A stretch of DNA of 64,000 nucleotides from the NCBI GenBank assembly GCA_030704615.1, contig CM060734.1, positions 44,160,042 to 44,224,041 of the forward strand, read 5' to 3'. Positions 20,570-31,437 of the stretch are shown piece by piece; the first letter of the stretch is position 1; the number at the start of each line of letters is the position of its first letter. The notes below the pieces were generated by a model. The model was not told the origin of the DNA. It did not search any database and saw only the letters and a list, made by a program, of their open reading frames with translations. Source of the stretch: Takakia lepidozioides. Lineage: Eukaryota > Streptophyta > Takakiopsida > Takakiales > Takakiaceae. The translations under genes and the position numbers were made by a program.

Positions 20570-21484
20570 GTGCCAGCACCTGTCAATGGGCAGAAGGTAG
20601 GGCCACAGATGGCGTTACAACCAACACGGGCAAAACCACCCTTTCCAATATATTCAGGAAAATGGGATCCCCATGTACACATTAGCCAATTTGAGCACAT
20701 GTGTATAGTGAACAATGAGAATGGCGATGATGCCAAGATGAGATTGTTTCCTTGTTCACTTATCAAGAAAGCAAGTAAATGGTATGCAAGATTCCCTGAT
20801 AATCATTTTCTAACATGGAATGGCTTGAGTACAGCATTTCAAAATAGGTTCAGGACAAGTAAAACTGAGGATGAAGTGTATGGAAGTTTACAACAATTAA
20901 AGCAAAAGAAGCATGAAACTGTTGAGGAGTATATGGAAAAGATGGAATTGATGATGAAAAAGCTGGCTGCAGTACCAGCACCCGGTTTACAGAAGACTTG
21001 GTTTGTGAGTGGACTAAGACCAGAGTTGCAAAAGAAAGTGGATATGTTACCCCATAATACAGTGGAGGAGGCATTTGAAACTGCAAACAGAATTGAGCAA
21101 TTGGGAATGCTCAGGAGAGAGAAAAAGGATGATGAGGACTCTGAGGATGAGTCAGATGAAGAAGAAGAGCAAGAACTAAAAAGGAAGAGTAAGAGAAAGG
21201 AGAAGTTGAAGAGGGATAACTATGAAAAAAGATTGGAAGAAATCTTGAAGAAGTATACCACAGAGGCTGCAACACATTGGAGGAAGGGTGTATGGTGTGC
21301 AAAGTGCCAGAATGAAGGCCATACCACCACAGAATGCCACATGAAGGAGAAACACTGTACTATCTGTAAAATGGATAACCATTCTACTGAGAATTGTTAC
21401 TACAACATAAGGACAGCTGCAAGAGAACCTAGGCAAGTAAGGGTGCATCAGGTGCAGCCCCAACCAAGAAGAAACAATGATTAG
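20570..21484 (+). CDS. gag: Gag: capsid-like domain and zinc knuckles
   Basis: Structural protein that packages element RNA. A retrotransposon-gag domain runs from about residue 22 (FPIYSGKWDPHVHISQFEHM; KASKWYARFP; LKQKKHETVEEYMEKMELMM; GLRPELQKKV) to about residue 185. An acidic-basic linker follows. Two Cys/His boxes of C-x2-C-x4-H-x4-C type then occur: CAKCQNEGHTTTEC and CTICKMDNHSTENC (about 21298-21400). The frame stops at 21484 and the gag-pol reading resumes in another frame at 21521, either by programmed shift or by damage. Confidence 0.85.
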   Translation: MPAPVNGQKVGPQMALQPTRAKPPFPIYSGKWDPHVHISQFEHMCIVNNENGDDAKMRLFPCSLIKKASKWYARFPDNHFLTWNGLSTAFQNRFRTSKTEDEVYGSLQQLKQKKHETVEEYMEKMELMMKKLAAVPAPGLQKTWFVSGLRPELQKKVDMLPHNTVEEAFETANRIEQLGMLRREKKDDEDSEDESDEEEEQELKRKSKRKEKLKRDNYEKRLEEILKKYTTEAATHWRKGVWCAKCQNEGHTTTECHMKEKHCTICKMDNHSTENCYYNIRTAAREPRQVRVHQVQPQPRRNND

Positions 21485-21520
21485 GACCACTATGGTAGGT
21501 CTGGTGGTTATAACAATGGC

Positions 21521-23293
21521 ATGGAAGGGAGAGGTAATTCAAGAGGAAATTACCAAGGAAATTCCAGAGGCAACTATCAGGGTAATCCAAGGGGGAATTA
21601 CCAGCCCGGGAGTCAGGATTACAGAAATAATCCAAGAACAGACCAAGGGCGAAGACCCAATGGTGCAGAACTATGTTACTATTGTAATCAGCCAGGACAT
21701 CGCAGGGCAGCCTGTTCATTCTGGATAAGACACCAGAATGAGATGAGAGCTCCTGTGAATGAGGGCCCAGTGGTGGCAGCTCACATGGTTAGGCCATGTG
21801 TTGTACCAGAAGTAAGTACAATGATAGTAACCAGAAGCAAAGCCAAACTAATACCTCCAGTAGCTGAGGAAGATGATGATAATGAAGATGGCAGTGATAT
21901 GCCTGAAGATGAAGAGACTTGGAAAGATGAGAAGGAACTGCACAAGGAAGTGGCAGATACTATAAGGGAAATGCAGAAGAGTACTGATATTCCTATGGAA
22001 GATTCCTCTGATTCTGATGGAGAAGAAGAAGTGAGTGAGGATGAAAGGAAGAAAGAAGATGCAGGCATGCAAAGTAATGAAGAGACTTTGGCTGAAGTAA
22101 TATGCCAGACCAAAGCAGAGATTACCATTGGACAGCTATTAGCTGTGGCACCTTATTGTAGGCACAGGCTGTATCAAGCAATCAATCGAATTGCCCAGGA
22201 GACAGGAAACACAGACCTGAACAGCAAGGTGACCAGTTATAATGTGAAGCTGGAAGGGCGAGAAACAGTCATGGACTTTGATGATTCTATGCCAGTAATC
22301 CAATTGAGAATTGGAAGCACAGAACTAACTGATGTACTGATAGATGGAGGTTCTGGAGTGAATATCATGACAGACCAATTAAGAAAGAAGCTTGGTCTAA
22401 GTAACATGAAACCAGCCCCATTTACAGTAACAATGGCAGATCAAAGAAGTGTACAGCCATTGGGATTAATAAGAGGAGTTAAGATACAGATACAGAAGAT
22501 GATCTTTATGATCACAGTAACTGTGTTGAAGATGGATGAAGTCATGGAGGCTTACTCCTTATTATTGGGACGTCCGTGGCTGAAACAGGCCAGGGTATTC
22601 CATGACTGGAATTCTCAGTTACTAACCGTGCATAATGGGATACACGAGATACAAATTACCACAAAGAAATCTAGTAGATTACCTGCTACAAGAAGACCTC
22701 GAGGAGTCAGAGAGTATGACTGGAAAGGAAGACTGGATGAGGAGCAGGAAGCTACCCTATTTGCTGCACACCCAGAGTGGGAGCAGGTTGCAGAGATGCG
22801 GCTGGAAAGCCTAAGTTGTTTAAGATGTATCTGTTGTGGTGTAGTGACAGCAACACCAACTGAAGAGGAAACCAGCAGTTACCCATCACATTTCTATGAA
22901 GAAAGAGAAGGAGAAATGGAAATCCTAGAGGAACCAGCCACTGTGAGCTTACAGGATGAAGTGGTGACTGGTTGGACAATCACAGCTGATGAGCAGGTGA
23001 GGGAAGTGAATGTGGGAACTAAAGAGGAACCGAGGATGGTGAAAGTAGGAGCTGATTTGGAGCCGGAATTCTTTGAAGAAGCTAAAAGCTTGTTCATCAA
23101 ATACAGAGATGTATTTGCTTGGAGCTATGAGGATCTAAAAGGGATACCACCTGAACTCTGTCAGCATAAGATTGAACTGGAACCAGGGTCAGTACCAATC
23201 AAGCAGGCGAGGTACAGAATGAATCCCAACTACGCACAGAAGGTTGGAGAAGAGATTAAGAAGTTGGCTGAGGCTAAGTTATATACCCAATAG
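21521..23293 (+). CDS. pol: Gag tail, aspartic protease and start of RT
   Basis: 590 residues. It begins with degenerate NYQGN/SRGNYQ repeats and a third knuckle, CYYCNQPGHRRAAC (about 21680-21720). After an acidic linker comes the protease: VLIDGGSGVNIMTDQ (about 22335-22380) and, further on, LLLGRPWLKQARV. From about 23040 it enters the RT lead-in (DVFAWSYEDLKGIPPELCQH; PIKQARYRMNP). The frame ends at AEAKLYTQ with a stop at 23291-23293, where the family should read on as LIYPIEYTTW; a single-base loss near 23280 explains this. The protein is therefore truncated before the RT palm. Confidence 0.88.
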   Translation: MEGRGNSRGNYQGNSRGNYQGNPRGNYQPGSQDYRNNPRTDQGRRPNGAELCYYCNQPGHRRAACSFWIRHQNEMRAPVNEGPVVAAHMVRPCVVPEVSTMIVTRSKAKLIPPVAEEDDDNEDGSDMPEDEETWKDEKELHKEVADTIREMQKSTDIPMEDSSDSDGEEEVSEDERKKEDAGMQSNEETLAEVICQTKAEITIGQLLAVAPYCRHRLYQAINRIAQETGNTDLNSKVTSYNVKLEGRETVMDFDDSMPVIQLRIGSTELTDVLIDGGSGVNIMTDQLRKKLGLSNMKPAPFTVTMADQRSVQPLGLIRGVKIQIQKMIFMITVTVLKMDEVMEAYSLLLGRPWLKQARVFHDWNSQLLTVHNGIHEIQITTKKSSRLPATRRPRGVREYDWKGRLDEEQEATLFAAHPEWEQVAEMRLESLSCLRCICCGVVTATPTEEETSSYPSHFYEEREGEMEILEEPATVSLQDEVVTGWTITADEQVREVNVGTKEEPRMVKVGADLEPEFFEEAKSLFIKYRDVFAWSYEDLKGIPPELCQHKIELEPGSVPIKQARYRMNPNYAQKVGEEIKKLAEAKLYTQ

Positions 23294-23307
23294 AGTATAC
23301 AACTTGG

Positions 23308-24466
23308 TTGTCACCCATTGTTATAGTTCCCAAGAAGAATGGTAAACTAAGAGTATGTGTGAACTACAAGAAGCTGAATGCTTGTACGAAGAAAGATCCT
23401 TTCCCTTTGCCATTCACAGAAGCAGTATTGGACACTGTGGCAGGCCATGAGATGTACTCATTCATGGATGGTTTCAGTGGTTATAATCAAGTGCAAGTGG
23501 CAGAAGAAGATCAAGGAAAGACAGCTTTCATCACAGACTGGGGTGCTTATGCATACAAAGTCATGCCTTTGGACTTTGTAATGCACCAGCAACCTTTCAG
23601 AGAGTAATAAGTGAATCTTTTCATGAGTATCTGGATGATTTCATGCAAGTGTTCTTGGATGATTTCAGTGTGTACAGCTCTAAGAATGAGCACTTACATA
23701 AATTGGAGTTATGTCTGGCCAGATGCAGGATGAGAGGTCTGGGCCTGAATCCAGAGAAGTGTACTTTCTGTGTGAACTCAGGGGTGCTTCTGGGACACAT
23801 TGTGTGTAAGAAGGGACTTCTTGTGGATCCCAGGAAGACAGAGTCCATTAAAGCCTCTCCACCACCAGTGAATGTTAAGAGTTTAAGGAGATTCCTTGGG
23901 CAAACCAGTTATTACAGAAGATTTGTCAAAAGGTATGCACAAATAGCAGCACCATTGAGCAAGCTTCTGAAGAAAGATGCAGTGTTTGCCTGGACAGTTG
24001 AATGTCAACAGGCGTTTGAGGAACTTACACTGTCAGTAACAACTACACCTGTGCTGATTAACCCTCACTGGCATGTAGTATTTCATGTTCACTGTGATGC
24101 ATCAGGAGAAGCGTTGGAGCGGTGTTAGCCCAGAATGTTACAGGAAATATAGATTCACCTGTGTACTATGCTAGCAGGTTGATGAACAGTGCTGAAAGGA
24201 ACTATAGCACAACGGAAAGAGAAGCATTGGCAATGATCTATGCAGTGAAGAAATTCAGGCATTACCTGTTGGCAAGAAGTTTATGTCTATGTGGATCACC
24301 AGGCTCTGATATACCTGGTAAAACAACCTCTGATAAGCGGAAGAATAGCAAGATGGTTGATAATCTTGCACGAGTTGAGTTCGAGGTTGTTACAAGCCTG
24401 GGAGACTGCATCTTGTGGTGGATCACTTGTCACGGTTATCAACAGGAGAACCAGCCACAGGAATAG
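23308..24466 (+). pseudogene. pol: Gypsy reverse transcriptase and RNase H (frameshifted)
   Basis: Continues pol in three frames. RT: SPIVIVPKKNGKLRVCVNYK, SFMDGFSGYNQV, KTAFITDWGAYAYKVMP, then a frameshift near 23580 and the active site VFLDDF (about 23649-23666). Thumb and tether follow (SLRRFLGQTSYYRRFVKRYA). RNase H begins FHVHCDASGEA; a shift near 24115 moves to GNIDSPVYYASRL and TEREALAMIYAVKKFRHYLL. DHQAL is readable near 24295 in another frame. Three or more frameshifts mean this copy makes no active polymerase. Confidence 0.88.
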
Positions 24467-24635
24467 ATGATCAATTACCAGATGCGAGTCTATTTGCAGT
24501 GGAGGTGCAGGGAAGTGCAGATGACGGTTAGATTGGCAGTGGCCAATCAGATACTACCTTGCTCATGGTCAGTGCCCACCTAGTTATGGTAAGGAGCAGA
24601 GGAAGAGAATCGCTATCAAAGCTTTACCTTATACT

Positions 24636-25466
24636 ATGGTAGGAAGCAGAATGTATAAGCTAGGACCTGATGGAGTACTAAAACGATGCTTGTACCACCA
24701 TGAAGTAAATAAAGTTTTGGAGGAAGTTCATAAAGGAGTGGCTGGAGGTCATTTTGGAGAAGAGACTACCAGTAGGAAGATACTACTCGCAGGTTACTGG
24801 TGGCCTACTTTGTTCAAAGATGTACATAGTATTGTCAGAGTTGTGATGAATGTCAGAGGCTAGGACCTTTGCAGAGATCTGGAAGGATGGCCTTGCATCC
24901 TACAATGCCTACGGAACCATTTCAAAAATGGGGACTAGACTTTGTTGGACCGATTAACCACCCAGCCAAGAATACAGGAACAGGTACATAATTACAGCCA
25001 CTGATTATACTACGAAGTGGGTGGAAGCTAAAGCTTTGAGGACAACTCAGCCAAGTCCACAGCAAGGTTCCTGTATGAGAACATACTTACACGATTTGGC
25101 TGTCCCTTAGAATTTATCAGTGATCAGGGAAGTCACTTCATAAATGAGACCATTGAATTATTGACTAAAGAATTCATGATTGTGCATAGGAAGAGTACAA
25201 CATATTACCCACAGGGTAATGGGCAGGCAGAGGCTACCAACAAAATACTATGTACTATCTTGGCTAAGATAGTCAATGCAAACAGAACGGATTGGGATAC
25301 AAAGCTGCTGACAGCTTTGTGGTCATACAGGACTTCATATAAAGTCACCACTAAGTATACACCATTCCAATTAGTTTATGGTATGGAAGCCTTACTTCAG
25401 TGGAATTCCTGTTTACCTACCATGAAACGGAGTGGGGAAAGAGAATGGAATTGCAAGATCCATTAA
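24636..25466 (+). pseudogene. pol: Gypsy integrase (frameshifted)
   Basis: The N-terminal HHCC-type region is visible (HHEVNKVLEEVHKGVAGGHF; GYWWPTLFKD). Core DD35E residues are spread over three frames: WGLDFVGPI (about 24928), ISDQGSHFINE (about 25118-25150) and GQAEATNK (about 25228), with 35 residues between the second Asp and the Glu. TTKYTPFQLVYGMEA follows. The C-terminal part dissolves after about 25620. Integration function is lost in this copy. Confidence 0.85.
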
Positions 25467-25760
25467 GGTCCGGAAACAATGAATTAATACCATTTGGAAG
25501 AAGTCTGCTGATGCAGCTGATAATATGACCAAATTAGATCAAGAGGACGAACGTTTTGACAAAAACAATTAAAAACTGTTAAGACGGGAGATTTGGTTCT
25601 ATGGTTGCAGAAGAAGGGAAAAATTAAAGCTTCTAAGCTTAAATCACCATGGAAATGACCTTATGTCATACAAAAGATGTATGATAACAACACCGTCATG
25701 TTACAAACCATTAACAAAGAGATGTTGGGAAGAGTCAATGCCAATAAGTGAAGGGGTACA

Positions 25761-26474
25761 GTGGTATCCATGACAAACCCATTGCATCATGATTTGCATG
25801 TTGAAACGCAAGAGCAGACACGGGCTGCACTAGTGTTACCAACGGAGTATGGAGCACTTGTCGCTAGGGCAAGCATATATGACCAGGGCGGGCAGAACAA
25901 GCGTGACACAGCCTATCACAGCCTATCAAGACGAAACACAACCTATCACAGCCCAGCACAGCGCAACACAGCCTATCACAACCTACCACCGCGTGTCACA
26001 GCCTATCACAGCTTACCACAGTGCATCACACCTATCACATATCACAGCGTACCACAGTATGACACAGCCTGTCACAGCTCAACACAGCCTACTAGAATTA
26101 CACGATCCATAGAATCAGTGACAGGTGGGCGCACAATAACTTCAGGAAAATGGCTGATGGAAGAAAAGACGGAAACCAGTTTAAAAATAGACACGTCGAA
26201 GTTAGGACGCGACACACAGCTGAGAAGGAAGTGCAAGAACAGGTATCATCAAGAAAGAGGACAAGAATGGCCGTCAAAATACCTAATCAGCGCGTCAAAT
26301 TGGATGAAAGGCGGGCCCATTAATGAATACGGAAAAAGGGGAACGGAACAAACGGCAAGTACAGAAAAACGAAATTCTTGTCACATATGTGATCCTAGTG
26401 GACTATCCAGCAGGGAAAGTCCACTAAAGAAAATGAAATCTAAAATCCAGTCACACAGCGGTTACAGCCAATAG
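25761..26474 (+). repeat. Internal CACAGYC array between pol and accessory ORFs
   Basis: 25905-26090 holds irregular CACAGCCTATCA and AACACAGCC units like those in the LTRs. An open frame (25761-26474) crosses the array but its composition (AYHS, TYHS repeats) follows from the repeat and is not evidence for a protein. The rest, to 26680, shows nothing recognisable. Confidence 0.65.
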
Positions 26475-26682
26475 AAAGCCAGAGAAAGGATCAAGAAATT
26501 GGAGGGAAATTAAGCGCAAGAGACGGCGTCGTTCTGAGTAACGGGCGTCTCGACGGGACAGACCATCAATGCTATAGCTTGGAAACTATGGAGAACTAAC
26601 AGACTATACGCTCGCAATATTATACTGACGCAGTGGCATAGACACGAAAGAATAGAGCGGAGCTTTTTCTCTTGATCGATGC

Positions 26683-28919
26683 TTGCAAGCCCCGCAGGCT
26701 TACAAGAAATTACCCATAGCTTTTTTGTGGCAACCATACGTTTATACTTTGGCACTACAGGCATTTCTGCAGTTGTTACAGCCAAAACATTTCTGTGGAT
26801 CTAAAATGAAGAGAGTGAGAGGAATGGAGGAAATCAGGGTGAAGAGCACCACAATTCTGCAAGAAACAAACGATTGCTACCCACAGGCGATACAGATACT
26901 GAAGGAGTTGAGATTGCAAGGATTGCAAAGCATAGATTGGACATTGCACCATAGACAGTACATGTTACAATTCTTGCAGAACTTTGAGCCAAAGACAGGA
27001 ACAACAACGGTGAAGGGAGTTGAATTAGTAATTACTCCCCTATACCTCCAGCAATTGTTTCGATTGCCAGCAGGTCAGGTGCATGTGGAGGAGCACAGGG
27101 CAAGACTGCAAATAGGGACTTATTCCAAGAAGGGAGTTTCTTTAAAACTCAGGGTTATGCTTGTACCAAGGCCATGTACCCAGGCGGGCTAAAGGAGGTA
27201 GGCCAGGTATTGAACGTCTGATTGCCATGAAACAGAACCAACAGTATTTGAGCAGATCCTTCACGGAGGAAATACTCAAAGCCCTGAAAAGAACAAGAGG
27301 TAGAATGGGCGGACATAATGTACAATGCACTGGTAGAGGAGATGAAAAGATTACAAGGTACTACCGCAAAGTCTCCTATCATAGTGTCTGGCCCAATCAT
27401 TGCTCAAATAATTCTTGATTCTGGCATACTTGATGCACAAGAAAGAAATGAGATGGAAGTGTTTGAGCCAGAAACCACTGCAATGGAAGAGCAAGGCTCT
27501 TCACACAGTGAGGGTGGACTAGCAGGGCAACCCGAGACTAAGAGGCAGAGACGGGGAAAGACTGTAGTGGCGGATCCACTGGCTTCACGGATTCCGCATG
27601 ATAATGTTTCCCAAGCTCATGTGCAGGAAGGGGCACAGCAGCACAGAGAACTGCTATTACTGGAAGCAGGACCTTCAGAGAGAGAAGAGGAAGTTACTTC
27701 AGTATCACAACCATCACAGCCAGCTGATCGGCTTGTCACAAGGTTACAAGTTGTCCATGCAGCTCAACCAGAAATAATTGATTTGGAAAAAGAAGGATTA
27801 GATATTCCAACTACAGAACAGATAGTGGCAGAAATTGCGAAGGGGGACCTTCTCTATGAATATTCTGGTCTGGTCAAGGAGACAAAGATTCCAGAGGTGC
27901 AACAGTTGCCCAATGGAAATCCTGAGGTGCATATAATACACACACCTGTGTCGGAGGTACCACAGGTAGAAGGTCATGACACTGCAGCACCGGTGATAGA
28001 TGAAGTGGTTCAGGAAGAAAATCTGGTGGGACAATGGCCTAAGTGGTTCGTGAGACATCACACTGTTGAGGATCAGGGGGAACAGCAGCAACCTCACCAT
28101 GATTACCCTCAACAGGCAATGCTGATGAGTTCCATAGGCAGGACACTTAATTTGTTGGGGACTTATGTCAAATCCCATGTTCCAACTACCCAATTGACAG
28201 CCTTGAGAGAGGAACTCAGGAAGGAGTTTGAGGCTCGACTAGCCACTAAGTGTGCAAACAAGGTCGATGAGGAGGTCACTCTCAAGATGCAGCAGGACTT
28301 GGAAAATACAGAAGCGGCTTTGCAATTGGCCAAAGAACAATTGATTGAGGCAGGCCTCGCGCAAGACCAGTTGCACGAAGCACATAAGCAACAGCTATAC
28401 CAAATGCAGGTACAACATGAAAGCAAGTTGCAAGAAGTGAATGCACTACATACGGAGTTGCAGACAGTGCATGACAGGATGGCGATACAATGTGCTACAT
28501 TCACAACTATGCTTGACCAATCTACAAAAGAAATAAACAGTCAAGCGGAAAAATGTACGAAAACAGAAGAAGAGAATGTTGAGCAAATGAAACTCATTGT
28601 CGATATGAAGAATACAATCTGTCGCAATGAGGATACTTTCAAGCAATACAGGCAGATTGAAGCTGATCAAGAGAAGCACATCCTGGAGTTGCAACAAACG
28701 ATCATGGCCAATAGAAAGGAAATCACGGTCAATAACAAGGCTTGGAAGGAAGCCAATAATCTACTTGCTGCCTATGCGAATTTGGTTGAACCTCATGCGA
28801 AGCGCATGGAGGCTTTGCAACAGCAGTTAGAAGTGTACAAACTAAGAGAGGAGCACACTCTCAGGGGAACCACAAGCAACTTGGTGGATAACAGCCTTAT
28901 GCAGGTTTGGTTAGCATAA
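26683..28919 (+). CDS. Accessory ORF A of Gypsy element: N-domain plus long coiled coil
   Basis: Lies in the env-like position between integrase and the 3' LTR. 26683-27192 gives LQGLQSIDWTLHHRQYMLQF and VKGVELVITPLYLQQLFRLP, a pattern reminiscent of Athila ORF1 or plant-mobile-domain proteins (a strand, then a short Leu-rich segment ending LP). Frameshifts near 27170 and 27310 lead to the frame 27318-28919 (533 aa). Its first part is acidic and Pro/Gln-rich. Residues about 270-520 form a long heptad-type coiled coil (KMQQDLENTEAALQLAKEQL and so on). No transmembrane segment or signal peptide is evident, so it does not look like a fusion envelope. Function unknown. Confidence 0.6.
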
Positions 28920-28925
28920 GGGCCA

Positions 28926-30358
28926 GTGGAGGGCAAAGCACCACGAAAGCTCACCCAAAGCGAGATGAATGAGCTCAGACTGCAAGTGCAGAACATTGCC
29001 ACAACTACTATAGACAATGTCTATAGTAGGATAGCAGAGTTACAGGAGGATGTAGATGGACTGCAGACTCAAGTGGAGGACCTCACTTCAAATATCGACA
29101 AAAGAGCCTATATCCCTCAGGAACAGCTAATGGCTTCTTATTTGAAAGCCAGAACTTTGGTTTTTCAGTCTTCACAGGAGGTGCAGGAGATGCCAATGAT
29201 ACAAGAGCCAGTACCACCAACACCACAACAAGTCACTGTACCAGTAGCTGAACCTGTTGTTACTACAACCACACCACAGCCACAACATCCTGAGGTATGG
29301 GGCAATGCTGCTTTTAACCCACCTAAAACTCCAGCTGCAAGGGAGTACAGTAGGGCTATGATTATGCCCTTCAACCAAATTCCCATCATGTTGGATTTGG
29401 CTTGGAAAGAATTTAGTCCTCCGCAGTCATTCGCACATTACTACCAAATCATGCGTATTTGGCTGCCAGTGGCAACTAGGACTAAGTTCTTCCGAACAAT
29501 CGACATATTGAGGATCATCACTTTGCACAATACTGGCATGAGGCAAGTACAATGTTGAAGGAATTAATTGCCTTCCAAGTTGTACATGGATTCATTTATA
29601 CCAAGACCAAGGAGGTAGCAAGTATTGTCATGGGATGCGGGTTATACTACGTTGCTTGTTTTCTGGTACGTTATCACATTGAGCAGCATAAGATGCAATC
29701 GCGCTTTCTGAGTTATTCCAGTGGGGATCATTGGGTTTTACCTTCAGTGCCACCTCATATGTACCTATATGAGGCAAAAGTTATGATGCAAAGGGATTCT
29801 CAAATTCGTTCATGGTTTCAAGCGGCCTGGAACAATTTGTCAACACAGAAATTCGGCATTGATGATATTTTCTATAAGGGACATGTGGCATGTAAATACT
29901 TGCACGGTGCACAAGTAATTGGTACCCCACTCACCTGGACAGACAAGGAGCTCAGTGTCTTCACCAATTTTGCTGTTCAGCGTTTACAGCAACTTGTAAA
30001 ATATAAACTTCCAGACATGGTAGGACAACATTGTATGCCCCAGAGGATTCCACAAAAACTTCGACAATTAAAACACCTGAGAGGCGATGAGGATTCTGAT
30101 ACAACTGTTTCTTCAGCGAATTCTTTTGACATGGGAGAAGACTATGCAATTCAGATGGCAGAGAAGAAGCGACGGGGGTCTCATATGCCTGAAAGGTTAC
30201 CTCGATATCAGCCTCCAGAGGGCCTCACTTATCCGGGTAGTGTTCAAACATCTCCGTCAACCAGTGACAGACCTCGGGCTCGTACACACAGTCCGCCACG
30301 AAACTCTCAACGTCAGAAAGGTGCTCACTCACAAAGGTTTGCTAATCGCAATCAGTAA
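28926..30358 (+). CDS. Accessory ORF B of Gypsy element
   Basis: Two frames that overlap by a few bases near 29555 (28926-29558 and 29552-30358) probably form one protein of about 475 residues with a single frameshift. The N-terminus is again coiled coil (NIATTTIDNVYSRIAELQED). A Pro/Thr/Val-rich linker follows, then a globular-looking part with many aromatics (PIMLDLAWKEFSPPQSFAHY; GCGLYYVACFLVRYHIEQ; GDHWVLPSVPPHMYLYEAK; SWFQAAWNN). The C-terminus is basic and Ser/Pro-rich. It may be related to ORF A as a capsid-like or plant-mobile-domain protein, but I do not recognise it. It ends 38 bases before the 3' LTR. Confidence 0.55.
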
Positions 30359-30378
30359 ACCGTGAGGACACGACTTTT

Positions 30379-30396
30379 GGAGAGGGGAAGGGGTAA
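30379..30396 (+). other. Polypurine tract
   Basis: GGAGAGGGGAAGGGG followed by TAA lies immediately upstream of the 3' LTR, where plus-strand DNA synthesis is primed in LTR retrotransposons. Confidence 0.85.
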
Positions 30397-31432
30397 TGTT
30401 AGAGGACTGTCTGGGACTTAGACACTTATACGGGATCTGTAGGGTACCCTTAATTTTTGCACAGACTGAGACCAACATGAGCCTTAGGGGTGACAACAGC
30501 GCACTGTAGAGGGGGGTTACACAGTCCGTCACAGTCCAACACAGCCCGTCACAGTCGTCACAGCCGACACAGCCACACAGCCAGTCACAGCCGACACAGC
30601 CAGACACAGTCAGCACAGTTTGTTACAGCCCAACACAGCCATCACAGCCAACACAGCCCGTCACAGCCGACACAGCCACACAGCTAGTCACAGCCCGACA
30701 CAGCCAAACACAGTCGCACAGCCAGTCACAGCCCGTCACAGTTTCACACAGCCAATCACAGCTTGACACAGCTGTCACGACCATAGGGAACGGAGAGCAG
30801 GACAGGGAACGACTGTGGGGAACAACACCTGCAAATGGAACATGTTAGTTCACGGACGACGGTTAGTGAGGGAAACGGTTAGAGCCACGGGTAGGAAGAT
30901 AAAGGGAGAAGCAAGGACTGAGAAGGGGGGATTCTTGGAAGCACTTCACGGGGAGACTTTTGGTCATGCATGAGAGGGGATCGGGCGGAGAGCAGGAATG
31001 GAAGCAAGCATGGAGAGCACGGTGAAGGAGGAGAGATGATTAGTAGATGCTTGTTATATGCAAAGCTGTAGTGATATTGTAGAACAGATTAGAGACACAA
31101 TGGCTTCGGCGTGATACCTGATAAATCATAATCTGATACTTATACGATACAATCACACTGTGTAGAGAGATCTGAGTGAAGCTGTGGAATGAATGGATGA
31201 GTTGATAGAATCCGATAGATTGATGAAGCAAACTGATACTTAATTATCAATAACTAGGTAGCTAACATGAATGCGGAAAGGAAAACAAATAGGAAACACC
31301 CCCATGATACACTAGCTGTAGGTCATGACTGATTGTTCTGAGCGGGCTGAGTACTTAGAGATTTCCAACTCTTCTATCTTGGAGTTTCCGCCTCGGATAG
31401 CGAAGGGATGGGTGAGTAAAAGCCGCGCGACA
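30397..31432 (+). repeat. 3' LTR
   Basis: 1036 bases, same ends as the 5' LTR. The CACAGYC array (about 30520-30770) is longer than in the 5' LTR. Outside the array the two LTRs differ by only scattered substitutions (for example at 30477, 30817 and 31037) and small indels (about 30928, 30955). Confidence 0.93.
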
Positions 31433-31437
31433 CGTTC

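Larger units (their letters stand above)
18189..31432 (+). mobile_element. Complete-length Ty3/Gypsy LTR retrotransposon, 13.2 kb
   Basis: Flanked by the 5-bp duplication CGTTC (18184-18188 and 31433-31437). LTRs begin TG and end CA, a primer-binding site and a polypurine tract are in place, and the internal part holds an upstream ORF, gag, protease, RT, RNase H, integrase and two extra ORFs before the 3' LTR. RNase H-before-integrase order puts it in Ty3/Gypsy; the upstream ORF and long 3' region recall the Tat/Athila/Ogre side of that superfamily. By eye the LTRs differ by about ten substitutions plus indels over about 900 aligned bases, so insertion was recent, yet pol carries frameshifts. 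It may have been mobilised by an intact relative. Confidence 0.92.

Noticed and set aside
26683-30358. Envelope gene of an endogenous retrovirus-like element
   Set aside because: Position fits, but no signal peptide, transmembrane segment or furin-like site is visible; the proteins are coiled-coil and acidic.
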